From Streptomyces sp. CMB-StM0423 (GTDB lineage: Bacteria > Actinomycetota > Actinomycetes > Streptomycetales > Streptomycetaceae): a stretch of DNA of 64,000 nucleotides. Position 1 is the stretch's first letter. Every line of letters starts with the position of its first letter. Below are positions 11,812 through 19,887 of the stretch, piece by piece. The stretch is taken from positions 3,814,501 to 3,878,500 of the forward strand of contig NZ_CP025407.1 in assembly GCF_002847285.1 (NCBI RefSeq), read 5' to 3'. The position numbers and the translations under genes were made by a program. The notes beneath the pieces are model-generated. The model was not told the DNA's origin and did not search any database. It worked only from the letters and a program-made list of their open reading frames with translations.

Positions 11812-12102
11812 TCAGGCACAGTGGGGGGTGATGCTCTCGCTATCAGGTACGCCGTCGGCTGCTACGGGAACGTGATCCTCTTCGCCAAGATTGACGAAGA
11901 TCACGCCGCAGCGCACCACGCAGCGTACATAGCGCCCGGACCTCCGGCGGAAGGCCTGGACGACCCCGCTTCCGTCGCGCAGGATGGTGAGCGGCTCTCC
12001 GAGGAGGGCAACCGCCAGCCTGTCTCCGGGACGGGGCACCGCCGTAGCGAGATCGACGGAGTGCCAATGGTTCTCCGTCTTTCGGCGGTGGTCTGGGTTC
12101 AT
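11812..12102 (-). CDS. Small Rieske-oxygenase-like protein lacking the cluster motifs
   Basis: The protein has 96 residues. Residues 12-50 (HWHSVDLATAVPRPGD, then ALLGEPLTILRDGSG) look like the start of a Rieske [2Fe-2S] domain of ring-hydroxylating-type oxygenases. Residues ~60-85 (CGVIFVNLGEE ... GVPD) look like the strand that normally follows the Rieske domain. The middle, where C-x-H and C-x-x-H ligands should be, is missing, so no cluster can be bound. It may be a deletion derivative with a binding role, or decay. The ribosome-binding site (AGGT) is weak. It lies 62 bases downstream of the exported-peptide gene and ahead of a strong terminator. The Rieske relation is my inference from pattern alone. 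Confidence 0.5.
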   Translation of the reverse strand: MNPDHRRKTENHWHSVDLATAVPRPGDRLAVALLGEPLTILRDGSGVVQAFRRRSGRYVRCVVRCGVIFVNLGEEDHVPVAADGVPDSESITPHCA

Positions 12103-12164
12103 CGTGCTACCTGTGTCTGGTTAAGTCCTTGTCTGTCTGAGGTTGTCAATGTCCAGTCCCCGGG

Positions 12165-12323
12165 CTAGCCCCAGGTCGGGTCTTGCTGTGCCGCCACCGC
12201 CACCCGGTCCGAACCCTGCTCACTCGGACCGGCATCGGAGCCTGCGCCAAAGGGACTTGCTATGACGCTGAGTACAGCCGCAGTCACGAATGCAACTGCC
12301 CACCGTGTCAGTTTTTTTGCCAT
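12165..12323 (-). CDS. Small exported peptide precursor (52 residues)
   Basis: The sequence starts MAKKLTRWAVAFVTAAV and ends AAQQDPTWG. It has a short basic N-terminus, an 18-residue hydrophobic core and a small-residue stretch (SVIASPFGAG), which is a signal peptide plan, followed by ~28 mature residues. The ATG at 12323 has AGGGAGG upstream with long spacing; a GTG at 12395 gives a longer form with less export-like character. It is divergent from three tandem TrmB-like/LuxR regulators across a 122-base shared promoter region, and upstream of the Rieske-like gene in the same transcript. A secreted signal or a peptide product is possible. No family recognised. Confidence 0.5.
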   Translation of the reverse strand: MAKKLTRWAVAFVTAAVLSVIASPFGAGSDAGPSEQGSDRVAVAAQQDPTWG

Positions 12324-12445
12324 TGGGAGTCCCGGCCTCCCTAATGAATCCGCTTCCCACAGAAGAAGGTGCCTCACGCGAAGGCTGTTCACCACCTCTG
12401 CACTGCATCATGTTCCTGAATCACATCTTCCTGTGGGAAGGATAA

Positions 12446-13447
12446 ATGGGCGTAAATCAAGGCGAATCAGACCATCCTCATGGATACGCCGACCTCTGTG
12501 CCGCGAGTTCGGAGCTTTACGCCCGCGCGCTGCGGGCCGGGCGCGTCTCCCGGCCGGAGGGAGAAAACGTGCCGTGTCTGATCGACCTGATGCTGCTCCT
12601 CCCCGACCCGGACGACTCACGATGGCTCCGGCCGGTGCCTCCGTCCACCGCGCTGGCCCGACTTGAGCACCCCATCGAGCGCGAGATCCAGGAGCGCAGG
12701 GACCAGACCCTAGCGCTGGCGGACGCGTTCGAGCCGTTCCTCTCCATCACCCAGGGACGCACCACCGTCAGCAGCGCGATCACCGAACTGAGCGGCGTGA
12801 CCAACATCGACGCGATCGTCGGCAGGGCGACGGCGGAGTGCGAGAAGGAACTCCTCACCGTCCAGCCCGGTGGCACCCGCCCCCCGGCGCTCCTCGACAA
12901 GGCCGTGGACCGGGTGCGTCCGCTGGTCGACCGCGGCGTGCGCATTCGCAGCCTCTACCAGCACACCGCACGGCACAACTACGGCCTGCTCGCCTATCAG
13001 GAACGGGTCGCCAACGACCTCATGGAACTGCGCACGCTCGAGGAGCTGGTCGATCGTCTGATCATCATCGACCGCAAAGTCGCCTTCGTTCCCGCGCACC
13101 GGGACCGGCCGGTGAAGTTGAACCGGGATACGGCGGTGGAGGTCCGGCATCCCGGTCTCGTCGAGTACTTCGTCGGCGTATTCCACCACCTCTGGCAGCT
13201 CGCCACGCCCCTTGACGAGGAGGTGCACTACGAGCATCCGGAGCCGGACGGCATAACCGGTGTCCAGCGCAGCATCGCCAAGTTGCTCGTCGAAGGGCAC
13301 GTCGACGAGGTCATCGCCGACCGGCTCGGCATGAACGTACGCACCTGCCGCGCCCACATCGCCAAGCTCGCCACCACGCTCGGCAGCAACGGCCGGGCCC
13401 AACTCGGCTACCTCATCGCCCGCTCCGGGATCCTCGACCAGTCCTGA
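12446..13447 (+). CDS. TrmB-like/LuxR transcriptional regulator, first of three tandem paralogues
   Basis: The protein has 333 residues in three parts. An N-terminal TrmB-like region (residues ~10-75) contains ELYARALRAGRVS and WLRPVPPSTALARLEHP. A central phospholipase-D-like sensor domain (~105-265) contains RSLYQHTARHN, LRTLEELVDRLIIIDRKVAF and a VRHPGLVEYFVGVF helix. The C-terminal LuxR-type helix-turn-helix (~275-330) contains LLVEGHVDEVIADRLGMNVR and CRAHIAKLATTLGS. The ATG at 12446 follows GGGAAGGATAA. Proteins of this plan usually control a neighbouring operon; here the divergent peptide unit is the obvious target. The gene starts a run of three paralogues spaced 31 and 7 bases apart. 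Confidence 0.85.
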   Translation: MGVNQGESDHPHGYADLCAASSELYARALRAGRVSRPEGENVPCLIDLMLLLPDPDDSRWLRPVPPSTALARLEHPIEREIQERRDQTLALADAFEPFLSITQGRTTVSSAITELSGVTNIDAIVGRATAECEKELLTVQPGGTRPPALLDKAVDRVRPLVDRGVRIRSLYQHTARHNYGLLAYQERVANDLMELRTLEELVDRLIIIDRKVAFVPAHRDRPVKLNRDTAVEVRHPGLVEYFVGVFHHLWQLATPLDEEVHYEHPEPDGITGVQRSIAKLLVEGHVDEVIADRLGMNVRTCRAHIAKLATTLGSNGRAQLGYLIARSGILDQS

Positions 13448-13478
13448 CCCCGATCACCGCTCCTGGGAGTACACGGAG

Positions 13479-14459
13479 ATGCACGCAGGGCACGATCATG
13501 AGCACGGCCACAGCCTCCAAGAGCCCTGCCCGGCCGCCCGCGAGGCATATGCCGCCGCCGTGCGGGACGGCCGGATAGCGGCGGCGGACGCGCGGCTCGC
13601 ACCGTGCCTGAACGACCTCGCCCTCCTCTACCCCGACCCCGACGCCCCGGACTGGCTGCTGCCGGTCCCCGCGTCCGACGCCATGATGGGGCTTCTGGTA
13701 TCCCGGGAACGGGAGATCCGTGAGCGGCAGCAGCACGCGGCGGATCTCGCGAAGAGCTTCAGCCGGTTCATCGACATCGGCATCGAGGTCGCCTCCGACA
13801 ACTCACCGATCACGGTGCTTGAGGGCCTCGGCACGATCAACACCGCGCTGGATCGGGCGGTCGGCGAGTGCTCACACGAGCTACTCACCGTCCAGCCCGA
13901 GGCGGCCAGCCGCGGCGCCCGCGCCCTCGGCGAGGCACTGCAGCGGGTCCGCCCGCTCGCCGAACGCGGCGTACGGATGCGCACCCTCTACCAGCATGCG
14001 GCGCGTGAAGCGCCCATGACGCTGGCGTACCTGCGGTTCGTCGGCCCGCAGCAGGTCGAGGTCAGAACGCTTGAGGAGATCATCGAGCGCCTGATCATCG
14101 TCGACCGCCAGGCGGCCTTCCTTCCCGCCCGCCCGGACCGCCAGGTCGCCCTGGAACTCCGCCACCCCGGGCTCGTCTCCTATCTCGTGGGCGTCTTCGA
14201 GCAGTTCTGGCAACTGGCCACCCCCCTGGAGGAAGCCGCCTACACGGAGGCCACTCACGAAGGCATCACCGGCGTCCAGCGCAGCATCGCCCGCCTCCTG
14301 GTCGAGGGCCACCTCGACCAGAACATCGCCCGCCGCCTCGGCATGAACGTCCGCACCTGCCGCGCCCACATCGCCAAGCTCGCTTCCACACTGGGCAGCA
14401 ACAGCCGTGCACAACTGGGCTATCTCATCGCCCGCTCCGGCATCCTCGACGAGACCTGA
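13479..14459 (+). CDS. TrmB-like/LuxR transcriptional regulator, second tandem paralogue
   Basis: The protein has 326 residues with the same three-part plan as its upstream paralogue. The start is His-rich (MHAGHDHEHGHS), which could bind metal. The sensor part contains MRTLYQHAAREAPMTLAYL and VRTLEEIIERLIIVDRQAAF. The LuxR helix-turn-helix LLVEGHLDQNIARRLGMNVR and its following helix are nearly identical to those of the flanking copies, so all three may bind similar DNA while sensing different inputs. The 31-base gap upstream indicates co-transcription. Confidence 0.85.
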   Translation: MHAGHDHEHGHSLQEPCPAAREAYAAAVRDGRIAAADARLAPCLNDLALLYPDPDAPDWLLPVPASDAMMGLLVSREREIRERQQHAADLAKSFSRFIDIGIEVASDNSPITVLEGLGTINTALDRAVGECSHELLTVQPEAASRGARALGEALQRVRPLAERGVRMRTLYQHAAREAPMTLAYLRFVGPQQVEVRTLEEIIERLIIVDRQAAFLPARPDRQVALELRHPGLVSYLVGVFEQFWQLATPLEEAAYTEATHEGITGVQRSIARLLVEGHLDQNIARRLGMNVRTCRAHIAKLASTLGSNSRAQLGYLIARSGILDET

Positions 14460-14466
14460 GAGAGAC

Positions 14467-15432
14467 ATGTCGCACCCCCACCACACCACCGGCCTCTGCG
14501 CCCCGGGGAGGAAGCTCTACGCCTCGGCCCTGCGCTCCGGCCGCATCTCACACGAGGCCACGGCGACCGCGCCGTGCCTCTTCGACCTGGACCTCTTACG
14601 GCTCGAGCCCGGCGACACCCAGTGGTTGGTGCCGACGCCTCCGACGCAGGCGCTCGCCGGGCTCGTCGAGCCCCTCGAAAGAGAGCTGGGCGAGTACCGG
14701 CGTTTCGTGTCCGTGCTCGCCGACACCGTCGAGAAGCTGACGTCGCCCGGTCCGGACGACCCGGCCACGGCCGGGTTCACCGTCTGGACCGGGAAGGAGC
14801 GGATCGACGCCGCCCTCGCGCGGGCCCTGGAGGACTGCACGGAGCAGTTCCTCGCCATCCAGCCGGCCAGCGGGCGGACCAACTGGAACCCCGCCACCAT
14901 GCGCACCACCGCCCACCGCGTCCGGCGGATGAGCGAACGCGGCGTCACACAGCGGACCTTGTACAACCACACGTACCGGCACCACCCAAGTCAGCTCGCC
15001 TACCTGGACGAGCTGAGCGACACCGGGCTGGAGGTGCGCACCCTGGAGGTCATGCCCGAGCGACTCCTCATCGTCGACCGGGACATCGCCTTCGTCCCCG
15101 CGCAGGCCAGCCGCGAGGTGGCGATGGAGATCCGCCACCCGGGCCTGGTCTGGTTCCTGCGTGCCATCTTCGACTACTTCTGGGAGCTCGGCGTCCCGTG
15201 GGGCCACCAGCCTCCCGAGCACGACACCCGGGAAGGCATCACCGGCGTCCAGCGCAGCATCGCCCGGCTGCTCGTCGAGGGCTACCTCGACGAGGCCATC
15301 GCCCGCCGCCTCGGCATGAACGTCCGCACCTGCCGCGCGCACATCGCCAAGCTGTCCACCGCCCTCGGCAGCGACAGCCGCACCCAACTCGGCTACCTCA
15401 TCTCCCGCTCCGGCATGCTCGACAGGGTCTGA
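14467..15432 (+). CDS. TrmB-like/LuxR transcriptional regulator, third tandem paralogue, with a TTA codon
   Basis: The protein has 321 residues and the same domain plan (TrmB-like N-terminus, PLD-like sensor with QRTLYNHTYRHHPSQLAYL and VRTLEVMPERLLIVDRDIAF, C-terminal LuxR helix-turn-helix). The ATG at 14467 lies 7 bases after the previous stop with GAGAGAG upstream; an in-frame earlier start would sit inside the preceding gene. Codon 44 (14596-14598) is TTA, which in Streptomyces makes translation depend on the bldA leucyl-tRNA. I saw no TTA in the two upstream paralogues. The third copy may therefore be the developmentally timed one. Confidence 0.85.
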   Translation: MSHPHHTTGLCAPGRKLYASALRSGRISHEATATAPCLFDLDLLRLEPGDTQWLVPTPPTQALAGLVEPLERELGEYRRFVSVLADTVEKLTSPGPDDPATAGFTVWTGKERIDAALARALEDCTEQFLAIQPASGRTNWNPATMRTTAHRVRRMSERGVTQRTLYNHTYRHHPSQLAYLDELSDTGLEVRTLEVMPERLLIVDRDIAFVPAQASREVAMEIRHPGLVWFLRAIFDYFWELGVPWGHQPPEHDTREGITGVQRSIARLLVEGYLDEAIARRLGMNVRTCRAHIAKLSTALGSDSRTQLGYLISRSGMLDRV

Positions 15433-15442
15433 CCCATGGGGG

Positions 15443-15469
15443 GCCGTCTCCGGAGCCTGTACAGACGGC
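15443..15469 (+). terminator. Possible terminator after the regulator array
   Basis: GCCGTCT (15443-15449) pairs with AGACGGC (15463-15469) around a 13-base loop, 10 bases after the third regulator's stop. The stem is short and there is no T run, so this is a modest candidate. Confidence 0.35.
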
Positions 15470-15632
15470 TGCGGGGGCGCGGAGCGAGTGGGACCGGGGG
15501 AAGAGGAACGGAGTCGCTGGTGCGTGAGGCCGGGAAGCGAACGCACCAGCGCTCCGTCCGAGGGGTGCCGCCGGCGCCCGCGTACGACGATGGCAGGTCG
15601 CCTCAGCGGCACCCGGAGGGCACGCGCCCCCA

Positions 15633-15950
15633 TCATTCACGAACGCGGCGCCCCCGGCCATTGCCTCTTGGGGCAACCCGGTCCGGACCCGCCCCGGCCG
15701 GCAGCAGGGCGCGGCGGTGGCGGTCGGCGACCAGGGCTGCCTGGACGCGGGACTCCACGTTCAGCTTGCGGCAGATGTTCGTCAGGTGGGCGCGGACCGT
15801 GCGCTCCGCCACCCCCAGTTGCGACGCCAGCCGGCGATTGGTCGGGCCGTCGGCGAGCAGGAGGAGCACCTCGCGTTCCCGGTCGGAGAGCAGCGCGAGA
15901 CCGACCGGGGGAGCCTGCCGCGCCGTGTTGCCCGAAGCGTGAGACCTCAC
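15633..15950 (-). CDS. Small LuxR-type helix-turn-helix protein
   Basis: The protein has 105 residues. A full LuxR/GerE DNA-binding domain lies at about residues 20-78: LSDREREVLLLLADG, then NRRLASQLGVAERTVRAHL and CRKLNVESRVQAALVA. There is no receiver or ligand domain, only a short N-terminus and an Arg/Gly-rich tail, so it is an orphan DNA-binding protein. It is divergent from the NACHT NTPase gene, with 221 bases between, and could control it. Truncation of a longer regulator cannot be excluded, but the domain is intact. Confidence 0.75.
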   Translation of the reverse strand: MRSHASGNTARQAPPVGLALLSDREREVLLLLADGPTNRRLASQLGVAERTVRAHLTNICRKLNVESRVQAALVADRHRRALLPAGAGPDRVAPRGNGRGRRVRE

Positions 15951-16171
15951 TGTATGAACTCCCGGACCAACTGAGCCGTACGTGCATCACGTTCGGCGAC
16001 TTGTCCCCCGCTCTTAACCAGAACATTGGCTTGCTGTCCGTATCAACTCCACCCGAACTCAGCATCATCTTCCTGAAATTCATGATGATGAGGGTGTACA
16101 TAACAGAACGAACCGGATGTTCGGTGAACACCGCCGGTGACCTGTCACCGCCCGCTTATATCGTCAGCCCC

Positions 16172-19100
16172 ATGGAACCCGCAGCCGTCGGCGTCAGGCT
16201 CGCGTCCGCCGTCGTGGCGCCCCTCGTCCGGCGGCTGTTCCGCAGCGAGGGCCCCGGGGCGGGGCTGGCGGGGCGGCCGGTGCGGATGGCGGCGCTGGTG
16301 TCGTTCCGCGGCGAGCAGCGGGAGCTGGACCAGAACGGCCTGCGCAAGCTCGCGGACACCCTCGTACGCCGCGCCCTGCGCGGCCCCGGAGGCGAGCCCT
16401 CCCCCGTCCCCGCCGGCGAGACGGCCGCCGTCGCCGGCGCGCTCGCCCGCAGCCTCACGGCGCTCGGCGACCTCGACCTGGACGACGTACAGGCGGTCCA
16501 GCTCGGCCCCGAAGCCCTCGCCCGCCGGCTCCGCCACGCCGCGGCACAGAGCGGCGGCGGTGATCCCGTACGCGAACTCTCCGCCGACGCCGCCTCCTTC
16601 CACGACGCCCTTCTCGACACCGCCTGCCTGCACATCCTGCACTTCTTCAGCCAGCGCTCGACGTTCGTCGCCCGCACCCTCGTCGAGCAGTCCCGTCGCC
16701 AGGCCGACCAGATCGCCCGCCTCGACGCACTCATCGCCCGCACCCCGCTCCCCGCCGCACAGGACGCGGCCTTCGAGCGCGAGTACTTCGCGTACGCCGC
16801 CAAGACGCACGGCAGACTCACCATCTACGGTGTCGATCTCGCCGACTCGCCGGCGAAGTGGCCGCTGGACGTGGCGTATCTGCGGCTGGAGGCCGCCGCC
16901 TCGCCGCAGGCCGCCCCGGCACCGTTCCCCTTCGAGGACGCCGAGCCCCTCCCCGACCCCGTACTCCCCGCCGACCAGGCCCTCGCCACCTACGAGCGCG
17001 TCCTGCTCCGCGGCGCCGCCGGCTCCGGCAAGACGACCCTCGTGCAGTGGCTCGCCCTCTCCGCCACCCGTGCCGACGCCCGAGCGGCGAGCGCCATGGA
17101 CTACCTCGCCGGCCGCGTCCCCTTCGTCCTGCCGCTCCGCACCCTCACCCGGCACGGCCAACGCCTCCCCGCCCCCCGCGACTTCCTCGCCGCCACCGGC
17201 AGCCCGCTCGCCGGCGCGCAGCCCGGCGGCTGGGAGCACCGCGTGCTCACCGCCCGCCGCGGGCTGCTCCTCGTCGACGGCATCGACGAGGTCCCCCGCG
17301 CCGAGCGCGACCGCACCCGCCGCTGGCTCGCCGACCTCGCCGACGCCTACCCCGGCAACCGCTGGCTCGTCACCTCCCGCCCCTCCGCCGTCGGCGAGGA
17401 CTGGCTCGCCGCCGAGGGCTTCACCGAGCTGGCCCTCGCCCCCATGCGCCCCGCGGACCTCACCCGCTTCATCGCCCGCTGGCATGAGGCCGTACGCGCC
17501 GGCGCCGCCCGCACCGGCGCCCCCGCGGCGGACGACGCGCAGCTCACGGCGTACGAGCAGCAGCTCGCCGCCGCCGTACGGCACACCTCCGACCTCGGCC
17601 GGCTGGCCACCAACCCGCTCATGTGCGGCCTGATGTGCGCGCTCAACCGCGCCCGCCGCGGCTACCTCCCGCGCGGGCGCAAGGAGTTGTACGAGGCCGC
17701 CCTGTCGATGCTGCTCAGCCGCCGCGACCGCGAACGCGACATGGCCGTTCCCGACCTGCGCGAGGAACCCCAGCTCCAGGTGCTCCAGCGGCTCGCGTAC
17801 TGGCTGATCCGCAACGGCCGCACGGAGCTGGACCGCACTCGCGCCGAATCCCTCGTCGCCGCCGCCCTCCCGGCGGTCCCGGAGGTCGCGGCCTTGGGCG
17901 ACGCGGCGGCCGTACTGGAACACTTCCGCGACCGCAGCGGCCTCCTCCGCGAACCGGCCCCGGGCGCCGTCGACTTCGTCCACCGCACCTTCCAGGACTA
18001 CCTCGGCGCCCGCGCGGCGGTGGAGGAGGGCGACATCGGCGTCCTGGCGGCCCACGCGGCGGACGACCAGTGGGAGGACGTCATCCGCATGGCGGTGGCC
18101 CAGGCCCGCCCGCGGGAGCGCGAGGAGATCCTGCGGGAGCTGCTGGCGGCGGCGCAGCGGAAGGGCGGGGTCGAGAGCGTACGCATCCGGCTGCTGGCGA
18201 CCGCCTGCCTGGAGCACGCGGCCGAACTGGCCCCGGCGGTACGGGAGGCGGTGGAGCGCGAGACGGAGGCGCTGATCCCGCCCACGACGCCGATGGCGGC
18301 GCGGGCGCTGGGTGCGGCAGGACCGCTGGTGCTGGACCTGCTGCCGGGCCCGGAGCAGGCGGGCGACGCCGCCGACCTGGTCGCCGTGGCCGCCAGCCGG
18401 GTGGAGTCCGACCGCGCCATCCCGTTCCTCGCCCGCTACGCCGCCCATCCCTCCCTGAGCGTCCGCAGGCAACTCGCCTGGGCCTGGCACCGCTTCGAAT
18501 CCGAGGAGTACGCCGAGGAGATCATCGCCCGGCTCGATCCTGACGGGCTGTACTTCACCGCCACCTCCGACGCCGAGCTACGGGCCCTGCGCGCGCTCGG
18601 CGGCCGCCCCATGATCGAGGTCCGCGGCCCGGTCGACCCCGCCGAGGTGCACGGCACGCTCGCCGGGATACGCCTCACCCACCTGATTCTCCGCGCCCAG
18701 CCGACACTGCCGGACCTCGGCTTCGTCCGCGACCAGAGCGAGCTGCGCCACCTGCGGCTCAGTGAGTGCTTCGGCCTGCGGGACGCGTCCGCGACGGCCG
18801 GGCTGCCCCTGCGCACCCTCATCCTCGACACCGTGCCGGGCCTGGCGGACGCCGTTCCCGAACTGCTCGCGCACCACCCGGGGCTGGAGAGCCTGTCGCT
18901 CTCGCCCGAGCGGCGGTCCCGGCTGGATCTCGGCACACTGCCGGCGCTGCCCGCGCTGGACACCCTCAACCTGCTGACCGCCCAGACCTCCGGGTTGCGT
19001 CCGCTGGCCAAGCACCCGGGGCTCCGCTTCGTCTACCTGGGCTGGCGCCACGAGGCCGCCGCGGACGACTGGCCGGCGCTGGCCGCGCTCCCCCGGCTCG

Positions 19101-19402
19101 AAGGGCTGCGGTCCCCGCTGGACCTGCCGGCCGTCGCCCCCGCGGGCGCCGCGCTGCCGGGTGTCCGCTTCCTCGGCCTGGTCGACGACCGGCCCGCAGG
19201 CGAACGCGACCTGGCCCGCTTCCCGGAGCTCTTCCCGCAGCTCGACCACCTCGTGCTCGACCTGCCGCCGGGCAACGGCCCGCTGGGCCTCTCCCCGCTC
19301 GCCGGACTCGGCACCCTGCGCGAGGTCTCCCTGCGCCCGCACATGAGAAACCTCCACGCCGGGCTCCCGCCCCGCGTGGAGGTCACCTACCTCGCCGAGT
19401 GA
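16172..19402 (+). CDS. NACHT-domain NTPase with C-terminal leucine-rich repeats (bNACHT/NLR-like)
   Basis: The protein has 1076 residues. The N-terminal ~230 are helical and resemble the NNH-type effector/adaptor region of bacterial NACHT proteins. The NACHT NTPase has Walker A GAAGSGKTT (residues 281-289) and Walker B LLLVDGIDE (365-373), followed by a winged-helix part with LATNPLMCGLMCAL and FVHRTFQDYLGARA. The rest is HEAT-like helices (~650-800) then leucine-rich repeats (~830-1060: HLRLSECFGL, SLSLSPERR, LNLLTAQ). Bacterial NACHT proteins include phage-defence and developmental signalling proteins. The ATG at 16172 begins recognisable sequence; the frame stays open 228 codons upstream, but that part overlaps the small LuxR gene and looks like shadow. 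Confidence 0.88.
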   Translation: MEPAAVGVRLASAVVAPLVRRLFRSEGPGAGLAGRPVRMAALVSFRGEQRELDQNGLRKLADTLVRRALRGPGGEPSPVPAGETAAVAGALARSLTALGDLDLDDVQAVQLGPEALARRLRHAAAQSGGGDPVRELSADAASFHDALLDTACLHILHFFSQRSTFVARTLVEQSRRQADQIARLDALIARTPLPAAQDAAFEREYFAYAAKTHGRLTIYGVDLADSPAKWPLDVAYLRLEAAASPQAAPAPFPFEDAEPLPDPVLPADQALATYERVLLRGAAGSGKTTLVQWLALSATRADARAASAMDYLAGRVPFVLPLRTLTRHGQRLPAPRDFLAATGSPLAGAQPGGWEHRVLTARRGLLLVDGIDEVPRAERDRTRRWLADLADAYPGNRWLVTSRPSAVGEDWLAAEGFTELALAPMRPADLTRFIARWHEAVRAGAARTGAPAADDAQLTAYEQQLAAAVRHTSDLGRLATNPLMCGLMCALNRARRGYLPRGRKELYEAALSMLLSRRDRERDMAVPDLREEPQLQVLQRLAYWLIRNGRTELDRTRAESLVAAALPAVPEVAALGDAAAVLEHFRDRSGLLREPAPGAVDFVHRTFQDYLGARAAVEEGDIGVLAAHAADDQWEDVIRMAVAQARPREREEILRELLAAAQRKGGVESVRIRLLATACLEHAAELAPAVREAVERETEALIPPTTPMAARALGAAGPLVLDLLPGPEQAGDAADLVAVAASRVESDRAIPFLARYAAHPSLSVRRQLAWAWHRFESEEYAEEIIARLDPDGLYFTATSDAELRALRALGGRPMIEVRGPVDPAEVHGTLAGIRLTHLILRAQPTLPDLGFVRDQSELRHLRLSECFGLRDASATAGLPLRTLILDTVPGLADAVPELLAHHPGLESLSLSPERRSRLDLGTLPALPALDTLNLLTAQTSGLRPLAKHPGLRFVYLGWRHEAAADDWPALAALPRLEGLRSPLDLPAVAPAGAALPGVRFLGLVDDRPAGERDLARFPELFPQLDHLVLDLPPGNGPLGLSPLAGLGTLREVSLRPHMRNLHAGLPPRVEVTYLAE

Positions 19403-19411
19403 GCCGCCGGC

Positions 19412-19882
19412 TCAGCCCCGCTTCTTCTTCGGCTTCCACACCACCAGCGCACTCGTCTGCTGCACCTGCTGGTACGGCACCAGGTCCCGCCGGTACGACG
19501 CGTGCACCTGCGCCTCCCGCTGCGCCATCGCCGACGCCGCGCCGTCCACCGCGTCCGTCAGCTCCGCCACCTTCGCCTGGAGGGCGGCGACCTGCGTCTC
19601 CAGCTCGATGATCCGCTTGATCCCGGCCAGGTTGATGCCCTCGTCCTGGCTCAGCGTCTGGACCTGCCGCAGCAGCGCGATGTCCCGCGCCGAGTAGCGC
19701 CGGCCGCGGCCCGCGGTGCGGTCCGGGGAGACCAGGCCCAGGCGGTCGTACTGGCGCAGGGTCTGGGGGTGCAGGCCCGAGAGCTCCGCGGCTACGGAGA
19801 TGACGTAGACCGGCGTCTCCTCGGTCAGCTCGTACGGGTTGCGGCCGCGGGGGCCGCCGCGTCCGCCGTTTCTGCCGTTCAT
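19412..19882 (-). CDS. hspR: Heat-shock repressor HspR (MerR family)
   Basis: The protein has 156 residues. The MerR helix-turn-helix is at about residues 22-90: VYVISVAAELSGLHPQTLRQ, YDRLGLVSPDRTAGRGRRYS, and IALLRQVQTLSQDEGINLAG. A coiled coil (residues ~90-125) follows, and the C-terminus is basic, ending KPKKKRG. HspR binds HAIR sites with DnaK as co-repressor. Its gene ends the dnaK-grpE-dnaJ-hspR operon, 5 bases after dnaJ. The AAGGGAGC that serves as its ribosome-binding site overlaps the end of dnaJ. It converges with the NACHT gene with only 9 bases between stops. Confidence 0.95.
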   Translation of the reverse strand: MNGRNGGRGGPRGRNPYELTEETPVYVISVAAELSGLHPQTLRQYDRLGLVSPDRTAGRGRRYSARDIALLRQVQTLSQDEGINLAGIKRIIELETQVAALQAKVAELTDAVDGAASAMAQREAQVHASYRRDLVPYQQVQQTSALVVWKPKKKRG

Positions 19883-19887
19883 CGTCG

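Noticed and set aside
12324..12395. Longer form of the exported peptide starting at GTG 12395
   Set aside because: It would place charged and aromatic residues before the signal-like helix, and the GTG has its AGAGG only one base away.
15488..16171. Upstream extension of the NACHT gene by 228 codons
   Set aside because: The frame is open, but the residues are low-complexity, it runs across the small LuxR gene on the other strand, and family-like sequence starts at 16172.
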